Source: Lepidodermella squamata
Lineage: Eukaryota; Gastrotricha
Reading direction: 5' to 3'
Length of the DNA stretch: 64,000 nucleotides
Assembly (NCBI GenBank): GCA_047495785.1
Contig: JBLDXI010000046.1
Coordinates: forward strand, 496,001 to 560,000
Shown here: positions 10,849 to 22,190 of the stretch, in pieces
How the letters are laid out: each line of letters begins with the position of its first letter
How positions within the stretch are numbered: the first letter of the stretch is position 1
Notes under the pieces: generated by a model
Database searches by the model: none
What the model was told of the DNA's origin: nothing
What the model saw: only the letters and a program-made list of their open reading frames with translations
Position numbers and translations under genes: made by a program

Positions 10849-12132
10849 CATACTGTATCGATTTTGAGTGTTAGCATCTGATGTTAGACTGAATATGAAG
10901 ATGCTTTCGAAATCGCAGTTCATTGGAATATAACTCATTCAAGTAGTATGTAAGTACCGGTAAAAAGGATTCGAATAAACATTTTATATTTAAATTCACG
11001 TTTCTTTAATTTTCTGTTATCTTGACTTTTGACTTCAGAGCGAATTCAATAGCTGATTAGAAGTTTTGAAGAGAAAAGTTAGGAAAGGTTGACTGCGCAA
11101 CTCTTATTGATAATGCTAATTTTGCAAATAATTGGTTTATATTTCCGAAAATAAACCGAGGAAGTGCATTTTCTATGCATTAATGGCCATATCAACATGT
11201 TTCTCACGTTTAACGTTGATCACCTGAACTTTAAAGTGTCCATGGCTATCAGTTATCCTTTCTAAAAATCGCTGTACGATAAGTTTAATGAACTCAGAAA
11301 AACTAAAAATAAAATTCGTTGCGGTGAACAATTCCTAAAAATCATTTGAAATATGGAATTAATCAAAGGAGCGGTTGCCTTCGCAATTGCTCATAACATT
11401 ATTGAAATATTTAGAGATAGTGATTGAAAACAGTGTGCAAAGTTGGATCCTGGAACTGCCGAAGTCTTTTCCATTTTCCAGAAGCCAGCCAACAAACCCT
11501 GAGGGCCCCCATTGAGGTTTTTTCGCCCTTCCTCTGTTTGGAATCCTGGAGCTTGGGGTGTCACGGCACCCCAGCAACCCTGTAAATCGCACCCTGACAT
11601 TGCTGACATGAAACGAGAGACATGTCAACCCTGGTAAAAATTATTGCTTGATGACTCCTAAAAATTCGCGTTCGACTATCCGTGTCGCTATAAGAACATT
11701 TCCCAGGTATAATTATGCACGCACAAGCATGTGATCGTCTCTTGCACGTTTCGAAATGAATCTGTGATTTCTTGCGAAGAAGCAACACACACCCATGCAT
11801 CTTGCATCTTGCGGCTTGTGACGACATCGGCGTAGGTGTGAGATTCACTCTGATTTTATTCAGTTTCCATCACACTACCCGACATGTACATGAACTGGAT
11901 TAAGTCTTGAGACTGTAATTAACAAAAATATTCAAGGCGTGGTAGAAACGTGACTTCGGCTTCGAAATAAACTGAAATCGAGCTCGAAGGATGACTGACG
12001 CCTATGTCAGGACAAAAATGCGTGGTGTAGCAAAAATTAGCGCTACTAAATTCCTCAATTAACGCTCTAATTACTGGATCGTATCCTTTAAATTTGCAGT
12101 TTTCATTTGTTTTTGCCTCAATAAAATTCAAA
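10849..12132. other. Intergenic region with dispersed repeat
   Basis: No gene recognised. The 3' UTR of gene D occupies the first ~130 bp. A small repeat lies at 11431-11596 (separate entry). Minus-strand open frames at 11359-11848 read through that repeat and are not gene-like. Confidence 0.5.
11431..11596 (-). repeat. Short dispersed element, hAT-MITE-like
   Basis: The left edge reads CAGTGTGCAAAGTTGGATCC. The right edge, in reverse complement, reads CAGGGTGCGATTTACAGG, so both ends start CAG.GTGC like short imperfect terminal inverted repeats. The interior (TGGAACTGC, GAGGGCCCCCATTGAGG) is related to 42903-42990 in the intron of another gene and, at its left edge, to motifs in the 7241-9024 duplication. 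I see no matching target-site duplication. Confidence 0.45.
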
Positions 12133-14825
12133 ATGCGGTTGTTCTTGATAATAACAGTTTTTGCTTTCGACGCAATCCTCGGAAGTAAAATACCACTAAA
12201 TGCCTCTATACCGGGCTATGCTATGTCTTATGATTACGACAACGCTCCACTTCTCAATCGGAAAAAGCTTCATGTCATGATGTCTATTTCCTACGCGGGC
12301 GGTTTCCCAAATGGGCCGCCTTGTAGCGAGGCAAAAGGCATCGCATTGGACCAACTTCGCGCCGACCCCAACTGGCTGCCTAACTACGAACTGGTTCTTG
12401 ACCTCGTTGAGGACAAATGTTCTGATGCGACGTCACTGGGCAGTCTGGCGAGGAATCTGAGGTTCAACTCCGAGTCGGATAGCCTATTGCCGATTTTTGT
12501 CGCTCCCGAGTGCGACGAACAAGTCGGGCAAGTTCTTTCAGCTTCTCTAGTCAAACAATTCAACTTTTTCTCGGTAAGGCCTTGATTGTCCTCCTTTCTT
12601 GAAGTTTTACTCGATTTTCATCCAGATGACCTTAGCTCAGGGTACAAATCGGTTGTATCTCCAACGCGACCGCTATCCAAATTATCTGAACTTTGGACAG
12701 CGTGGTGATATTCAGTACATAGCCTTGGCTATGTTCATATTGAAAATGGGTTGGAAGAAGGTCGCAATTATTTCAGACATTCATCCCTACGCCAATATGG
12801 TATGTAAATTTGAATCATCTCTGATAGTTCTAGAGCACTGGTTTCACAGATGGACCCAGCACTAGTCCTCGCCTTAGAATCTGCAAAGATCGAGATCCAG
12901 CACATGGGTAAATTCCATCTATCATTCGGCGATCCCGATTTGCTCACGAGCGACTTTCTTGAGATGAAGCGCCGAGAGCCCAGGATAATCATATCGCAAA
13001 GCGGGAAAACCAGTGCGGTAGCTTGCTGGCTCTATCGAATGGGAATGTATGGTCCGCAGTATGTCGTATTCTCGTTGGCATGGTTTCCATGGATCTCCCG
13101 TGACACGCCAGTACATTCTTTAGTCAAGGATTGGTGCAAAAAAGAGATGATGCTAGAAGTCGCGCCTAGTTTCTATTATTACGGCGATATGAGCCTAGGA
13201 GACGTTTTCGGGCCTAATACAACAGATTCAACAGGTTTATCGGAAAAGGGGATGAGAGATAAGTTGAAGGAAAGAATCGAAAAGCCGGAGACTCACGAAA
13301 ATTGGGACTACTGGCCAGTTATATGCTATGATAGAGCTTTAGCCGTAGGTCAGTTACTCCAATCAACAGAACAAGTTTTGAACGAGAGGAATCAAACTTT
13401 GATAGATTGGGTGACTTCTGCCTCAAATTTCGCTAGGAACGGTAGTTACATAGTCTCAGCAATCAAGGAAGGAGCTTACAGACTAAACTTCACAGGTCTG
13501 AAGGGGGAGTATGGAATTGATAAGTCGACCAATCTTACAAAAGGATACGTCCCCATCACGTTTTCTAGAACTCGATCCAATAACTCCGGTTTCGCTACCG
13601 CTGCTTATCTCAAGCAAAACGACCCTAAAGACCCTCTGAAGATATTGGATTTGAAATGGAACACAAAGGATGGTTCAGTTCCTCGGGATATTGTTAAGGT
13701 AGTCCTAGTAAACCAACCTATGCTAACTACTAAGAATGGCCAGATTCTCATCGTAATCGCAGCGATTGAATGTGCAGCTTTTGCTGTTTTCATATTTTTC
13801 GCTGCCCTTCGAAAGAAAAAACGCTTTTCGGCAATGAAGCGACTCACGTTCAGAAGGGATGACTACGTTATTCTTATCGGGGATATCATTCTTTTAAGCT
13901 CAATTTTCGCACTTCCCCTAAATGTCACTAGTGAATCTATCGCTCACAACTGCAGAGCTGCTTCAGTTTTGATAGTCATCGGAATTTCTTTGATTTTAAC
14001 CGGCATCTCGGCCAAGTTGAGCTACAATCAAGAGATGAAGCTCATCGTGTCCACTGGATCCCATGTTAGCCATACCAGACCTCAAACGGTTATGTCATAC
14101 AATCCGAGTATGATGCTTCAATACGAGTCGAAATTGAACCGATTGGCTTCTGACTTCTTCAAGAATTCCTACCTCTTTGCAGGCGTTTGGACTGCCATTA
14201 ATTGCGGGCTGATTTCAGCTCTACTCATCCTCCATCCAATGCGAGCAACTCCAGTCTTCTCGGACTCATTCTCGGATTTGGCAGATCCAAGTGTTGTTTA
14301 TAAGCCATTCAGCTATCAATGCGATATCTCAAGCAGTTTCTTCTCAGAATCCGACAGCTTAGCAATTTTCGCTGTTATGTGCGTCCTTCAATTCGGTCTC
14401 TTCCTTCGAGTTGTTTTTCAGTCAATGACAGTCCGAATGTCTAAGGTAAGTTCCCCCTAAACTGTCCTTTTTCCTTTGACAAGGCAATTTTTGATAAAGA
14501 AATTAAAGCGAAGTTTTACGGGAAACGATGTTCGCAACACGGCGCTGTTTGTCAACTGCAAGATCACACTAATCATCGCCGTTCTTATCCTCGGTCCAGT
14601 TCTAGCTAAACTTCGCGCAGAATACGCGTTAGTGCTCACTGCCTCGTTTGCGATTTCGTTCGCACTCGCGAATGCTGTACCAGTTGTCTTAATGAAGGTA
14701 TGTTGTACTTGTTCGATGATTTTAATCCAAATTTGGTCATTTTTGTCTAATAGCTCTTCATCAAACAACGTATTGCGCCGATCAACAACAGCTCAGCTAG
14801 ATTGATACGAGTCATGCCTGCTTGA
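12133..14825 (+). CDS. Class C (GABA-B receptor-like) G-protein-coupled receptor
   Basis: Five exons: 12133-12573, 12626-12799, 12850-14445, 14500-14697 and 14754-14825, giving 826 residues. A signal peptide (MRLFLIITVFAFDAILG) is followed by a ~430-residue extracellular region of the ligand-binding (ANF receptor/periplasmic-binding-protein) type, with HVMMSISYAGG, the SLVKQFNFFS-MTLAQGTNRLY region and GWKKVAIISD. Seven hydrophobic helices follow from about residue 505: QILIVIAAIECAAFAVFIFF, YVILIGDIILLSS, ASVLIVIGISLILTGISAK, LFAGVWTAINCGLISALLIL, AIFAVMCVLQFGLFL, ITLIIAVLILGPVLA and LVLTASFAISFALANAVPV. The fourth intron acceptor must be GATAAAG at 14499 to keep frame into TM6. The ligand cannot be told from sequence. 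A diverged second receptor lies at 28206-30430. Confidence 0.85.
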
Positions 14826-15504
14826 AAGAATAATTTTCTGAACTCCTCCGTGACATAACTTGCGGTGAAATGCTTGTTAGACAAATTGTACTCTTGAGCT
14901 AATTTTGCAGGCACAAGGCTAATAGTGCGAAACACATAGCCGTTAGTATTAATGCTGACTAGTAAAAATTAAGCATTTCTGCGCTATGACGACACTGATA
15001 TTAAAGGAATTTCGTGGAAGGTTTTAACGAGAAAAGTAAATAAATTCATCAGAAGTTATATGATCAGATTGGAAGTTCGAAGTAGCGGAACGCCTTAGTC
15101 GAGGATCAATATCTCTCTATGATGTCAAAGCGTTCGTCGGATACATCCTCAAAGAAATTCCTCCTGAAATCGAGGAATCGACCAGTGGTGGAGTTAGGAA
15201 AATGTCTGGAAAACAGAAATTTGTTACATTTTCGCTGGAGCCGAATAGTCTATTCTCAAAACCTTCCTAATCGCTGGCAGTTCTTCTTTCGAAATCATCA
15301 AATCTTCGAGTCTGAGCAACCTTTTAATATCACTTCAACAATTTGGAGTATTTGCCTACTATAAGTGCGTACTTGGTGTTAACGCTACATAAAGGGAATT
15401 TTACAACAGTATAATGTTATGCTGTGTAGTTTTTTTCTCATATACTACAACTATACGCTCATGTTGTAAAGGATAAATATATATGATAGTTTCATGAGTT
15501 TTCC
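14826..15504. other. Intergenic, no feature seen
   Basis: AT-rich sequence between the GPCR and the next EB-like gene. I see no coding exon, RNA gene or repeat. Confidence 0.5.
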
Positions 15505-16716
15505 ATGAAAAGCGTTCTGGTAAGAATTATTGATGTAATTTCTTATTTCTTGCAATCGTAATTTCTTTCACCCATAAAGATTGTTCTTACCATTGCAGCT
15601 TTGGGCGAAGCTCATATAAGGCTAAGAGATAGTAAGGCCAATTACGTTTTACCCTACAAGCTTTCCTAGCTGTGTTTGCCTGCTAGACTGCACCGACACT
15701 CCCTGCCCGAAACACGAGAGATGCAATGTCTTCAGATTCGTAAGTCCACTATGGAGAGGTATCAATTGATTGAAAATTTGTCTTCAGTTAACAGGATCCA
15801 CCCTGCGAATCCAAGTTTTGCTCATGTGATGATTGCACAATGCTTGAAACTGACGGCTCATGTCACCCAGGTTGAAAATACTTAATAAATTTCCCATTTT
15901 AATCATTTTTAAAATTCAGTGAAATATATCAATGAGTTAAACGAGCCGTGTGAACCGAATAAGAATGGTCAGGAAATCACGATGCCCTCGGCCTACTGTA
16001 ACACGGAGCTAAACAAAACTGATTGTATCATGGCGAAATTTGGCAACGGATGCGGAACGTACAGTGCGAAAACTTCCTGTATCGAAGACCACGAATGCCT
16101 AGGCAAATGCAAATATGGCCGATGCGTATGCGAGCTGCCTAACAGGTACATCGATCTAAACTTGGACCGATGCGTGCCTCGTAAAGTAAGATAATTTTTC
16201 TGATTTTTCCTGATGATTTCAGGGGATTTTTCATGGATTTAGAGAGGTGATGTCTGTAGGAACAGCGCTGAATGTGCGAGTCGGCGCGATCCGAAAAAAT
16301 ACCCATTTGAGGAAACAAATTACATGATTTGCGTCAACAGCAAGTGCGACTGTGACTCTGTTAGAGGGCAACTAGCCTTTCACACCGTTTTCGACGAGGA
16401 CCTCAACGAATTTGTTGATATTGAGAGATGCGTGGCTCTTACGGCGACTGTCAACCTAACCAAGGGCGAGCCGTGCTCTTTTGAAGATTTCGACGATAAG
16501 AATGCGCAGATATGCGAGCAAGGCCTTATATGTCAGGGCTGTCTCGGGAATGACTACAAGACCACTTACCTTTGCCGCAATGCTACTTTCAACGGGAAAA
16601 CGGCGAAACAGTGTGGTCGGAAGACTTATGTGTTTTCTTCGGCGCCATCTGCTGCAAAGACATTTTCGCTAATTTTTGAATTCCTAGTGCTATATTCTAT
16701 CTTCAAAATCATGTGA
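15505..16716 (+). CDS. EB-like cysteine-rich, probably GPI-anchored protein E (diverged member)
   Basis: Six exons: 15505-15519, 15580-15631, 15687-15739, 15795-15870, 15920-16185 and 16243-16716, giving 311 residues. Phases and order of exons 1-4 match genes B-D (signal peptide MKSVL + IVLTIAALGEA; CTDTPCPKHERC; DPPCESKFCSCDDC). The body has RKRGDVCRNSAEC, MICVNSKCDCDSV, VNLTKGEPCSF and CEQGLICQGCLG, and a hydrophobic end (FSLIFEFLVLYSIFKIM). Relative to B-D, the last intron is absent (YLCRNATFNGKTAKQCGRK is continuous) and an extra intron interrupts the body after PRK. AATAAA lies near 16799. The function is unknown. Confidence 0.85.
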
Positions 16717-17209
16717 TGTAATGTGATGGCTGATGTAATGTGATGTAATGTAATGTAAAAAAATCAGAAAGATTGAACACAATCCGATGATGCAGCTTAA
16801 ATAAAAGTTACTATGAAAAATGATGAGTGAGTAGTAACGATTGCATTTCAAATTTTGGAGTTAGGAAGAGGGTTACCAGAAATTGAAAACTTCGATCCGT
16901 GCGATGGTGGAGATCTTCCAGTGTTGGCCAATTTTTTCAAACTTCTTTATATCGAAATTCACTTTTGCAATGTTCATTTTCTAAACGTCGAAGATAATCT
17001 TTCGTCTCTATTCAAACAGGCCATTCATGTTAGGGCTGAAAAGACCATTCACTCACGAGCAAGGACTTCTCCTTTCAATGTGATCATGGAAACCATCAAT
17101 AGAGTGTGTTATTCTAAACGCGCTTTTCAGGCGAATTACGCGCAGTCATAAGTTGGATTCTATAATAAAGCGAACTTCTTAGCATTTATGTAGCCGTTAG
17201 TGTTCCCAG

Positions 17210-17872
17210 ATGTCAACTACATCTTCTAGCACAACTGGGGCCTACGAATATCTGCAATATGGGACAGGTATCTTGTTCTTCTTGCCTTATGTCCCTAATA
17301 ATAATTCCTGATTTCTTTTCGCAGTCGATAACCCAATTTTATGGACCTTGGTTGTGGTATCAGTTTTACTACTTGTCACTCTTCTCGTCACTTTATGGTG
17401 CTGCCTACGCCCGAAACCAGCCGGGCCGCCTCTAGCCGTTCACTACAACGACCTTGCCCCTTACCCTAGAGCAATTATTTCGAACCCGAACGACGTAGCA
17501 AGTTACGCCTATAAAGGTCCTCAGGTCAGTCACTACTACCCCCAACCGAATCAGATGGAACAAGCACCTGGTGTCCCACCTGCAGTGAGAGCCATGGAAG
17601 AACCGTACCCTTACACAGTAAGAGTGCCGCCACCATCCCAACCGCCGAGTCGATACCCTAGAAGGGGAGATCCGGTGGAATACGAGCGGGATTTCTACAA
17701 TGAAGAGGCGTACGACCCGCCGCCAGGTCGCAGGTCTCGATTCTACGACAGGGACATCACGCCTCGTAATGCTAAGAACGACCTCAGACGGCCGACGCGG
17801 CAGATTTTTGACGAATATCTTACCAAATACAAGAAACAAAAACGCGGTTATGATTTTGGTGGAAAATATTGA
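17210..17872 (+). CDS. Small single-pass membrane protein with proline/tyrosine-rich cytoplasmic tail
   Basis: Two exons, 17210-17267 and 17325-17872, give 201 residues. A short Ser/Thr-rich N-terminus (MSTTSSSTTGAYEYLQYGT) is followed by one strong transmembrane segment (WTLVVVSVLLLVTLLVTLW) and CCLRPKP, where the cysteines could be palmitoylated. The rest is rich in Pro, Tyr and Arg (YYPQPNQ, RVPPPSQPPSRYP, YDPPPGRR) and ends in a basic YKKQKRGYDFGGKY. I do not recognise a family. With no cleavable signal peptide and the basic tail inside, it is probably a type III membrane protein; PP.Y-like motifs could bind WW or SH3 partners. AATAAA follows the stop at once. Confidence 0.75.
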
Positions 17873-18182
17873 AAATAAATATTCGATCGAAAAATTTATG
17901 AATTCTCTATTCTGTTTCAACCAAAGAAGTTAAAAAATTGTATTTCGCCAAAGAATGGCTAGGCTGAGATCTTGAATTGCCTCATCCTTGAGAATATTCT
18001 GCTCTGATGAATATAGGAAAAACTGTACCTCATCTTTCACCTCTAATCTGTAAACCGGACCTCAATGAACGACGTAAAAAGAAACATTTTCACGCAGATA
18101 AGACGAAGGTACAGAACTCAAGATAAGGTGAAGAGGCTCTTATAAGTACTTGATGCTTGTTTGGATCCTTTCTCAATCCAAA

Positions 18183-19476
18183 ATGTTCCACTACTACGTT
18201 TTTCTTGCGTTTTCGATCGCTGGCTTGGTCAGAGGACAGCAGTCCCCGGTCTGCGTAAACTATGAAGTTGGTAGCTGCAAATGCACGCTCGCTGATGGCT
18301 CAGGAATCATTGACTTATCAAACTTGATCGCCCAAAAGCCGTACGTTGAGATTTGATCTCTGAGGAAATAAACCCCTCTCGTTGAAGATTTACCTATGTA
18401 ACTCCCACGCAGCATCCAATCACCTACGAATACGCATTCTGCTCAGCACTGACCGATACAAATCGGCCGGAATGCGATGGAAAAGCTTCAGTTTGCGCCT
18501 ACAACAAAACAGGACCCGGGCTTAACCTTGGGGAATTTAAACACGAGCGATTCGAATCACGAGAAAACGGACAATTGGCGCTTGTAACGGACGTGATTTC
18601 AGGTACATAGTGGAATTAGAAAACTAGGAAATTGATTAATTACTATATGAATTCTTTTGATGCTGCAACTATATCGGCAAAGTGTAATTTGAATGTTTTT
18701 GCAGATGGCAAACCTATTCGGCGATCTGTTGCGTACATTTTTTGCTTCAAGGGTAATCCCATAAATATGTTCGCTCCTAACGTGAATGGTCAAGATATTG
18801 ACAAAGATGGAGCAACCCTTTACGTGAGTCTTAAATGTTCGGACCAAGTGGGAAATTCCCCATAATTTTCAATTTTCAGACTATGCAATTTGCTGGCGGA
18901 GCTCTTTGTCCTCAAAAGCCTAAACCACAACCTGCATGTAAAACCAGCTCTTTGTTTTGCGAATGTGAATTGTTGGATGGGTCAGGTACCATCGATCTCC
19001 GGCCACTGGTGAAGAAAACGATATTACAACCCTTCGAAGCCGTAGATTCGGCTGGAAAGTACGGCTACGCATTAACCGTTTGCAACGCTATGGCAGACCG
19101 GCAAAATTTGACAAATTGCTACAAGCAAGCGTCATCATGCACGTGGAATAATTGGAATGTCGCCCCACATGAGCAAAACATAGGATCGCCGAGTACGACG
19201 CGCTTTGAACTCCGAGTGTCCCCGCATTACCCATATGGAGCTTTGGCTATGGTTGTAGACTTTGTAAACTATTACCGGACAGTGGTTTACTTAGTTTGCG
19301 ACTCGAGCAAAGAGACTGCTGAGTATTCGATATGGGACTGGGATCCATTGGACCGTGACTACGATGGAGCTTATTTATATGTGAGTTTGATGTTGAAAAA
19401 AGAATTCCCGTCTAATTTTGATTTAAATATTCAGTATGGAAAGTTGGCTGGCCCGGAGCTCTGTCCTAAAAAATGA
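18183..19476 (+). CDS. Secreted protein with two MRH/CIMR-like repeats
   Basis: Five exons: 18183-18344, 18413-18602, 18705-18823, 18880-19380 and 19435-19476, giving 337 residues. The signal peptide is MFHYYVFLAFSIAGLVRG. Two homologous halves follow. Each starts with a C.C-L-DGSG-IDL motif (CKCTLADGSGIIDLSNL; CECELLDGSGTIDLRPL), has a Y.YA...C segment (YEYAFCSAL; YGYALTVCNAM), a single core strand with Cys (YIFCFKG; VYLVCDSS), a D.DGA.LY motif and a final G..LCP. This layout resembles mannose-6-phosphate-receptor homology domains, so glycan or glycoprotein binding is a reasonable inference; I cannot map the sugar-binding residues. The exon 1 donor is taken as GTTGAG at 18345 to keep phase. 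AATAAA lies near 19557. Confidence 0.75.
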
Positions 19477-19613
19477 GAATTCATCATACGAAGTATTGAA
19501 TAATTGCGATATATAATTATAGATAAATTTACGAACAAGAATTGGTGAATTCTTCAAAATAAAAGTGACCGTATCTAGAACATTCGTGTCTCTTCTACTG
19601 CGTGGTGGTTCAG

Positions 19614-19638
19614 TTATCTTATTGATAAGATCTGATAA
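19614..19638. promoter_or_regulatory. GATA-site cluster upstream of propeller gene 1
   Basis: Three GATA-type sites lie within 25 bp, about 70-90 bp before the ATG at 19705: TTATCTTA, TTGATAAGA and CTGATAA. The same cluster, slightly diverged, precedes the second copy (22679-22703). In invertebrates, clustered TGATAA sites close to the start are typical of endoderm/gut GATA-factor targets. Expression in gut is an inference. Confidence 0.55.
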
Positions 19639-19704
19639 AATTGCGCCACCAAGTGATGAATTTACAGTTTAATAAAGGGCACTCACGCCAGTTTTTACCA
19701 AAAC

Positions 19705-21039
19705 ATGAGATCAATTATTGTTTCCGCCATTTTCTTAGTAGCCTCACTGCATCAAGCTAATGCAGCTGTTGATGATTGGGTAGCCGATGGAGGTGACTAC
19801 GCCCATACTGGGTACAAGCCGTACTCACTGGGTTACGTGAACAAAATCGACATCCTTTGGAAAACGCAGCTGGAAACTACTCGCAAAGGCCTGAATGGAA
19901 TTTATGTTTACAACCAAAAATTGTACATTAACACTGGCGATGGAAGTCTAGCAATTCTGGACGCAAAAACTGGCAAACTGATCAAAAAGTTCAACATCTT
20001 CACGGATCTCTCAGCCTCGAGGCAGGTGATTGAGCCGCAGAACAAACTGATGTTTCTGGCAGAGGGCAACGGACTGGTTTTCGCTATTAGCCTTGAGGAC
20101 GGGAAGGAGAAGCTTCTATGGTCACGAAAACTGGCTGGGGATCTCTACGACATCATCCCTGTTACTGGGTTGAAAGACCTTGTTGTTGGGTTTTCAACTG
20201 ACGAGAATAATGGCCAGCTTGTCGCCCTAGACTTTCAAACTGGGGAGACGAGATCTTCATATGGAGTCAATTCCATGGATATCCCCTATTACCTATCTCT
20301 CTCAAATGACAATCGACTTATCAGTTTGACGATGAGCACTACAACCGAAGCTATCGCCGAGTTTGATGCGGCGAAGAATGGTAACAAATTATGGAATGTT
20401 GAATTCCCGCTAGATAACGCCGACCTAAATCATGGGCCGATGATTTCTGGCAATCTCGCAATACATAGGAAAGGGTCTGAAATGGTTTCTGTTGACATCG
20501 ACAAGAAATCTATGAAATGGGTCGCATCGGATGGCAGCCCGTATTGCGACCATTTCTTAATCGCTGTTACGGATAACGATTTCATCTACAGGAAGTGCCA
20601 GTTGGGCGAACATCGCATGATGTTTAAGCATGACATTAAAACCGGTGCTTTGGAGACTTCGTACCCGGTGCCGCTTTCCGATGCGCCGCCTGCTTGCAAC
20701 CCTATTGTTCTGGACGATTACGTGATCGCACAGGGTTACTCTGGGTTCGCGATTTACGATAAGAACGACGGCAGTCTGGCTGCGAATATCACTGTTGGTG
20801 ACAACTCGTTCTCCTTTGGTTACAAATGGGCATTTTCGGCTGGAGTGTTCTACGCGCAGGGTTCTGATGGGTATGTCTATGCGTTCGGTACGAGTTATGT
20901 GGGTACAACGCCATCTACCAAGTCGCCCCCGAAGACAACTCAACCGAATACAACCCCAAATAGCGCAGGAGTGCAGCTAATTAGTTATGTAGCATTATTT
21001 ATTAATATTTCAATTGGCTTGCTATTCGTTGGGCATTAA
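19705..21039 (+). CDS. PQQ-type beta-propeller protein 1, secreted, probably GPI-anchored
   Basis: A single exon of 444 residues. Signal peptide MRSIIVSAIFLVASLHQANA, then a quinoprotein-like propeller: DWVADGGDYAHTGYKPYSLG at the N-terminus and repeats of the type LYINTGDGSLAILDAKTGK, GLVFAISLEDGKE, GQLVALDFQTGETR, SGFAIYDKNDGSLAAN and GYVYAFGTSY. A Thr/Pro-rich stalk (TTPSTKSPPKTTQPNTTPNS) leads to a hydrophobic end (ISYVALFINISIGLLFVGH), which fits a GPI signal. I cannot identify PQQ- or metal-binding residues, so enzyme activity is doubtful; binding or structural use is possible. It has no introns, unlike most neighbours. AATAAA lies near 21070. Confidence 0.88.
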   Translation: MRSIIVSAIFLVASLHQANAAVDDWVADGGDYAHTGYKPYSLGYVNKIDILWKTQLETTRKGLNGIYVYNQKLYINTGDGSLAILDAKTGKLIKKFNIFTDLSASRQVIEPQNKLMFLAEGNGLVFAISLEDGKEKLLWSRKLAGDLYDIIPVTGLKDLVVGFSTDENNGQLVALDFQTGETRSSYGVNSMDIPYYLSLSNDNRLISLTMSTTTEAIAEFDAAKNGNKLWNVEFPLDNADLNHGPMISGNLAIHRKGSEMVSVDIDKKSMKWVASDGSPYCDHFLIAVTDNDFIYRKCQLGEHRMMFKHDIKTGALETSYPVPLSDAPPACNPIVLDDYVIAQGYSGFAIYDKNDGSLAANITVGDNSFSFGYKWAFSAGVFYAQGSDGYVYAFGTSYVGTTPSTKSPPKTTQPNTTPNSAGVQLISYVALFINISIGLLFVGH

Positions 21040-22117
21040 AGTTCTTGCAACTTGAGCTTCGATAAGAGCAATAAACATGAGCATTGAAGAACTGAAATTC
21101 TGCCTAATATTGCTTAATTGTTAGAAATAACTCGGGTAATGCATCAGAAATCTTTCCGGGGTGCTACTATACCGTATCTAGTTAAATTTGAATCTGAAGA
21201 CAAAATTTGTATAGCTAAATTCCGGGCCCATCGTAGTTCCATCCGGGCCAAAATTACGCAAACGAGGCAGAAAGAATCGTTACTAGGATTCTTGTGACAC
21301 TGAGTTCAATGAGTTCTAAGGAATATTTCGCTGTGTGTTTCCTTACTTCCCTTTTATAGGCAACAGGTAAGTAAACTTGTAAGGATATGCCGGCTGGCAT
21401 CGCGCCATCGAACTAACTAGCTTGTGATAAACATGTGATAATCAGTTAGACAATGCCATGTTCGCTTTGGTTATTTCTCTATGGCCATGATAGGCAGATC
21501 CTCAATGTTCGATTCCTTCTCAATAAAGTAGTATAGAGTAGTGCCTGGCCAAGTCTTGGCATTTCGCTGACAGAATGAATCGAACCATAGTACTGTTCGG
21601 ACGGCCACCCACACTCCACTACGGATTCTTCTTGCCAAGTCTCGTTCTGTTCGAATTCGTCCGCAATGCCACCGATATGCTGATACGGTATCGCCCTGGC
21701 CCGCAGGTGGTGTTCTAACATCGACATCAAGGATGATTTCTGGCAATGCCAATGGCGTTCAGCTCATCACCACTGACGTTCGTATCCAAAATCCAGCCCT
21801 CACGCTCAGGGTCTCCCCTGGCTTACGCGCTCGATTTGCCAACGGCTCACAGGTTATGGCTACTCATCTCCATTCTCGTGTTCATTGCGTTCATTCAAGC
21901 GTTCATTGGGCCAGCCTCGCTGATGCTTGACTTCAACGCCCGCAACTCGCTTGATAGCTTGTCTCGGGCGCCGCGATCTCGATTCTACGATGGCTTGGCA
22001 CTGTCTTTGCTCCATGGCGTTGCTTTGCGATTCTCGACCTTCCGTTCCGTTAGTCAGGAATTGCTCGACATCTTCTGTCACCCGCCAATTGATGCTGAAG
22101 CTACACCGTGGGGGTTG

Positions 22118-22190
22118 TGGGTTGTGGTGCAATGGACAACGCGTCTGACTACGAATCAGAAGATTCCAGGTTCGACTCCTTGCATCCTCG
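22118..22190 (+). tRNA. tRNA-Arg(ACG)-like sequence, probably degenerate
   Basis: The anticodon stem is perfect (TCTGA/TCAGA) around the loop CTACGAA, anticodon ACG at 22151-22153. The D-arm (GTGCAATGGACAACGC) and T-loop (GGTTCGACTCC) match eukaryotic tRNA-Arg(ACG). The acceptor stem (TGGGTTG with CATCCTC) has about two mismatches in seven, and the T-stem has one. It may be a weak tRNA, a pseudogene or the head of a tRNA-derived SINE. Confidence 0.55.

Noticed and set aside
16855-17151. 98-residue open frame
   Set aside because: No family resemblance, no signal, and it sits just upstream of a supported start; probably chance.
21471-21930. Decayed protease-like frame on the minus strand (KTWPGTTLYYFIEK)
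   Set aside because: Faintly like the start of astacin-type domains, but frames are broken and no zinc motif HExxH is visible.
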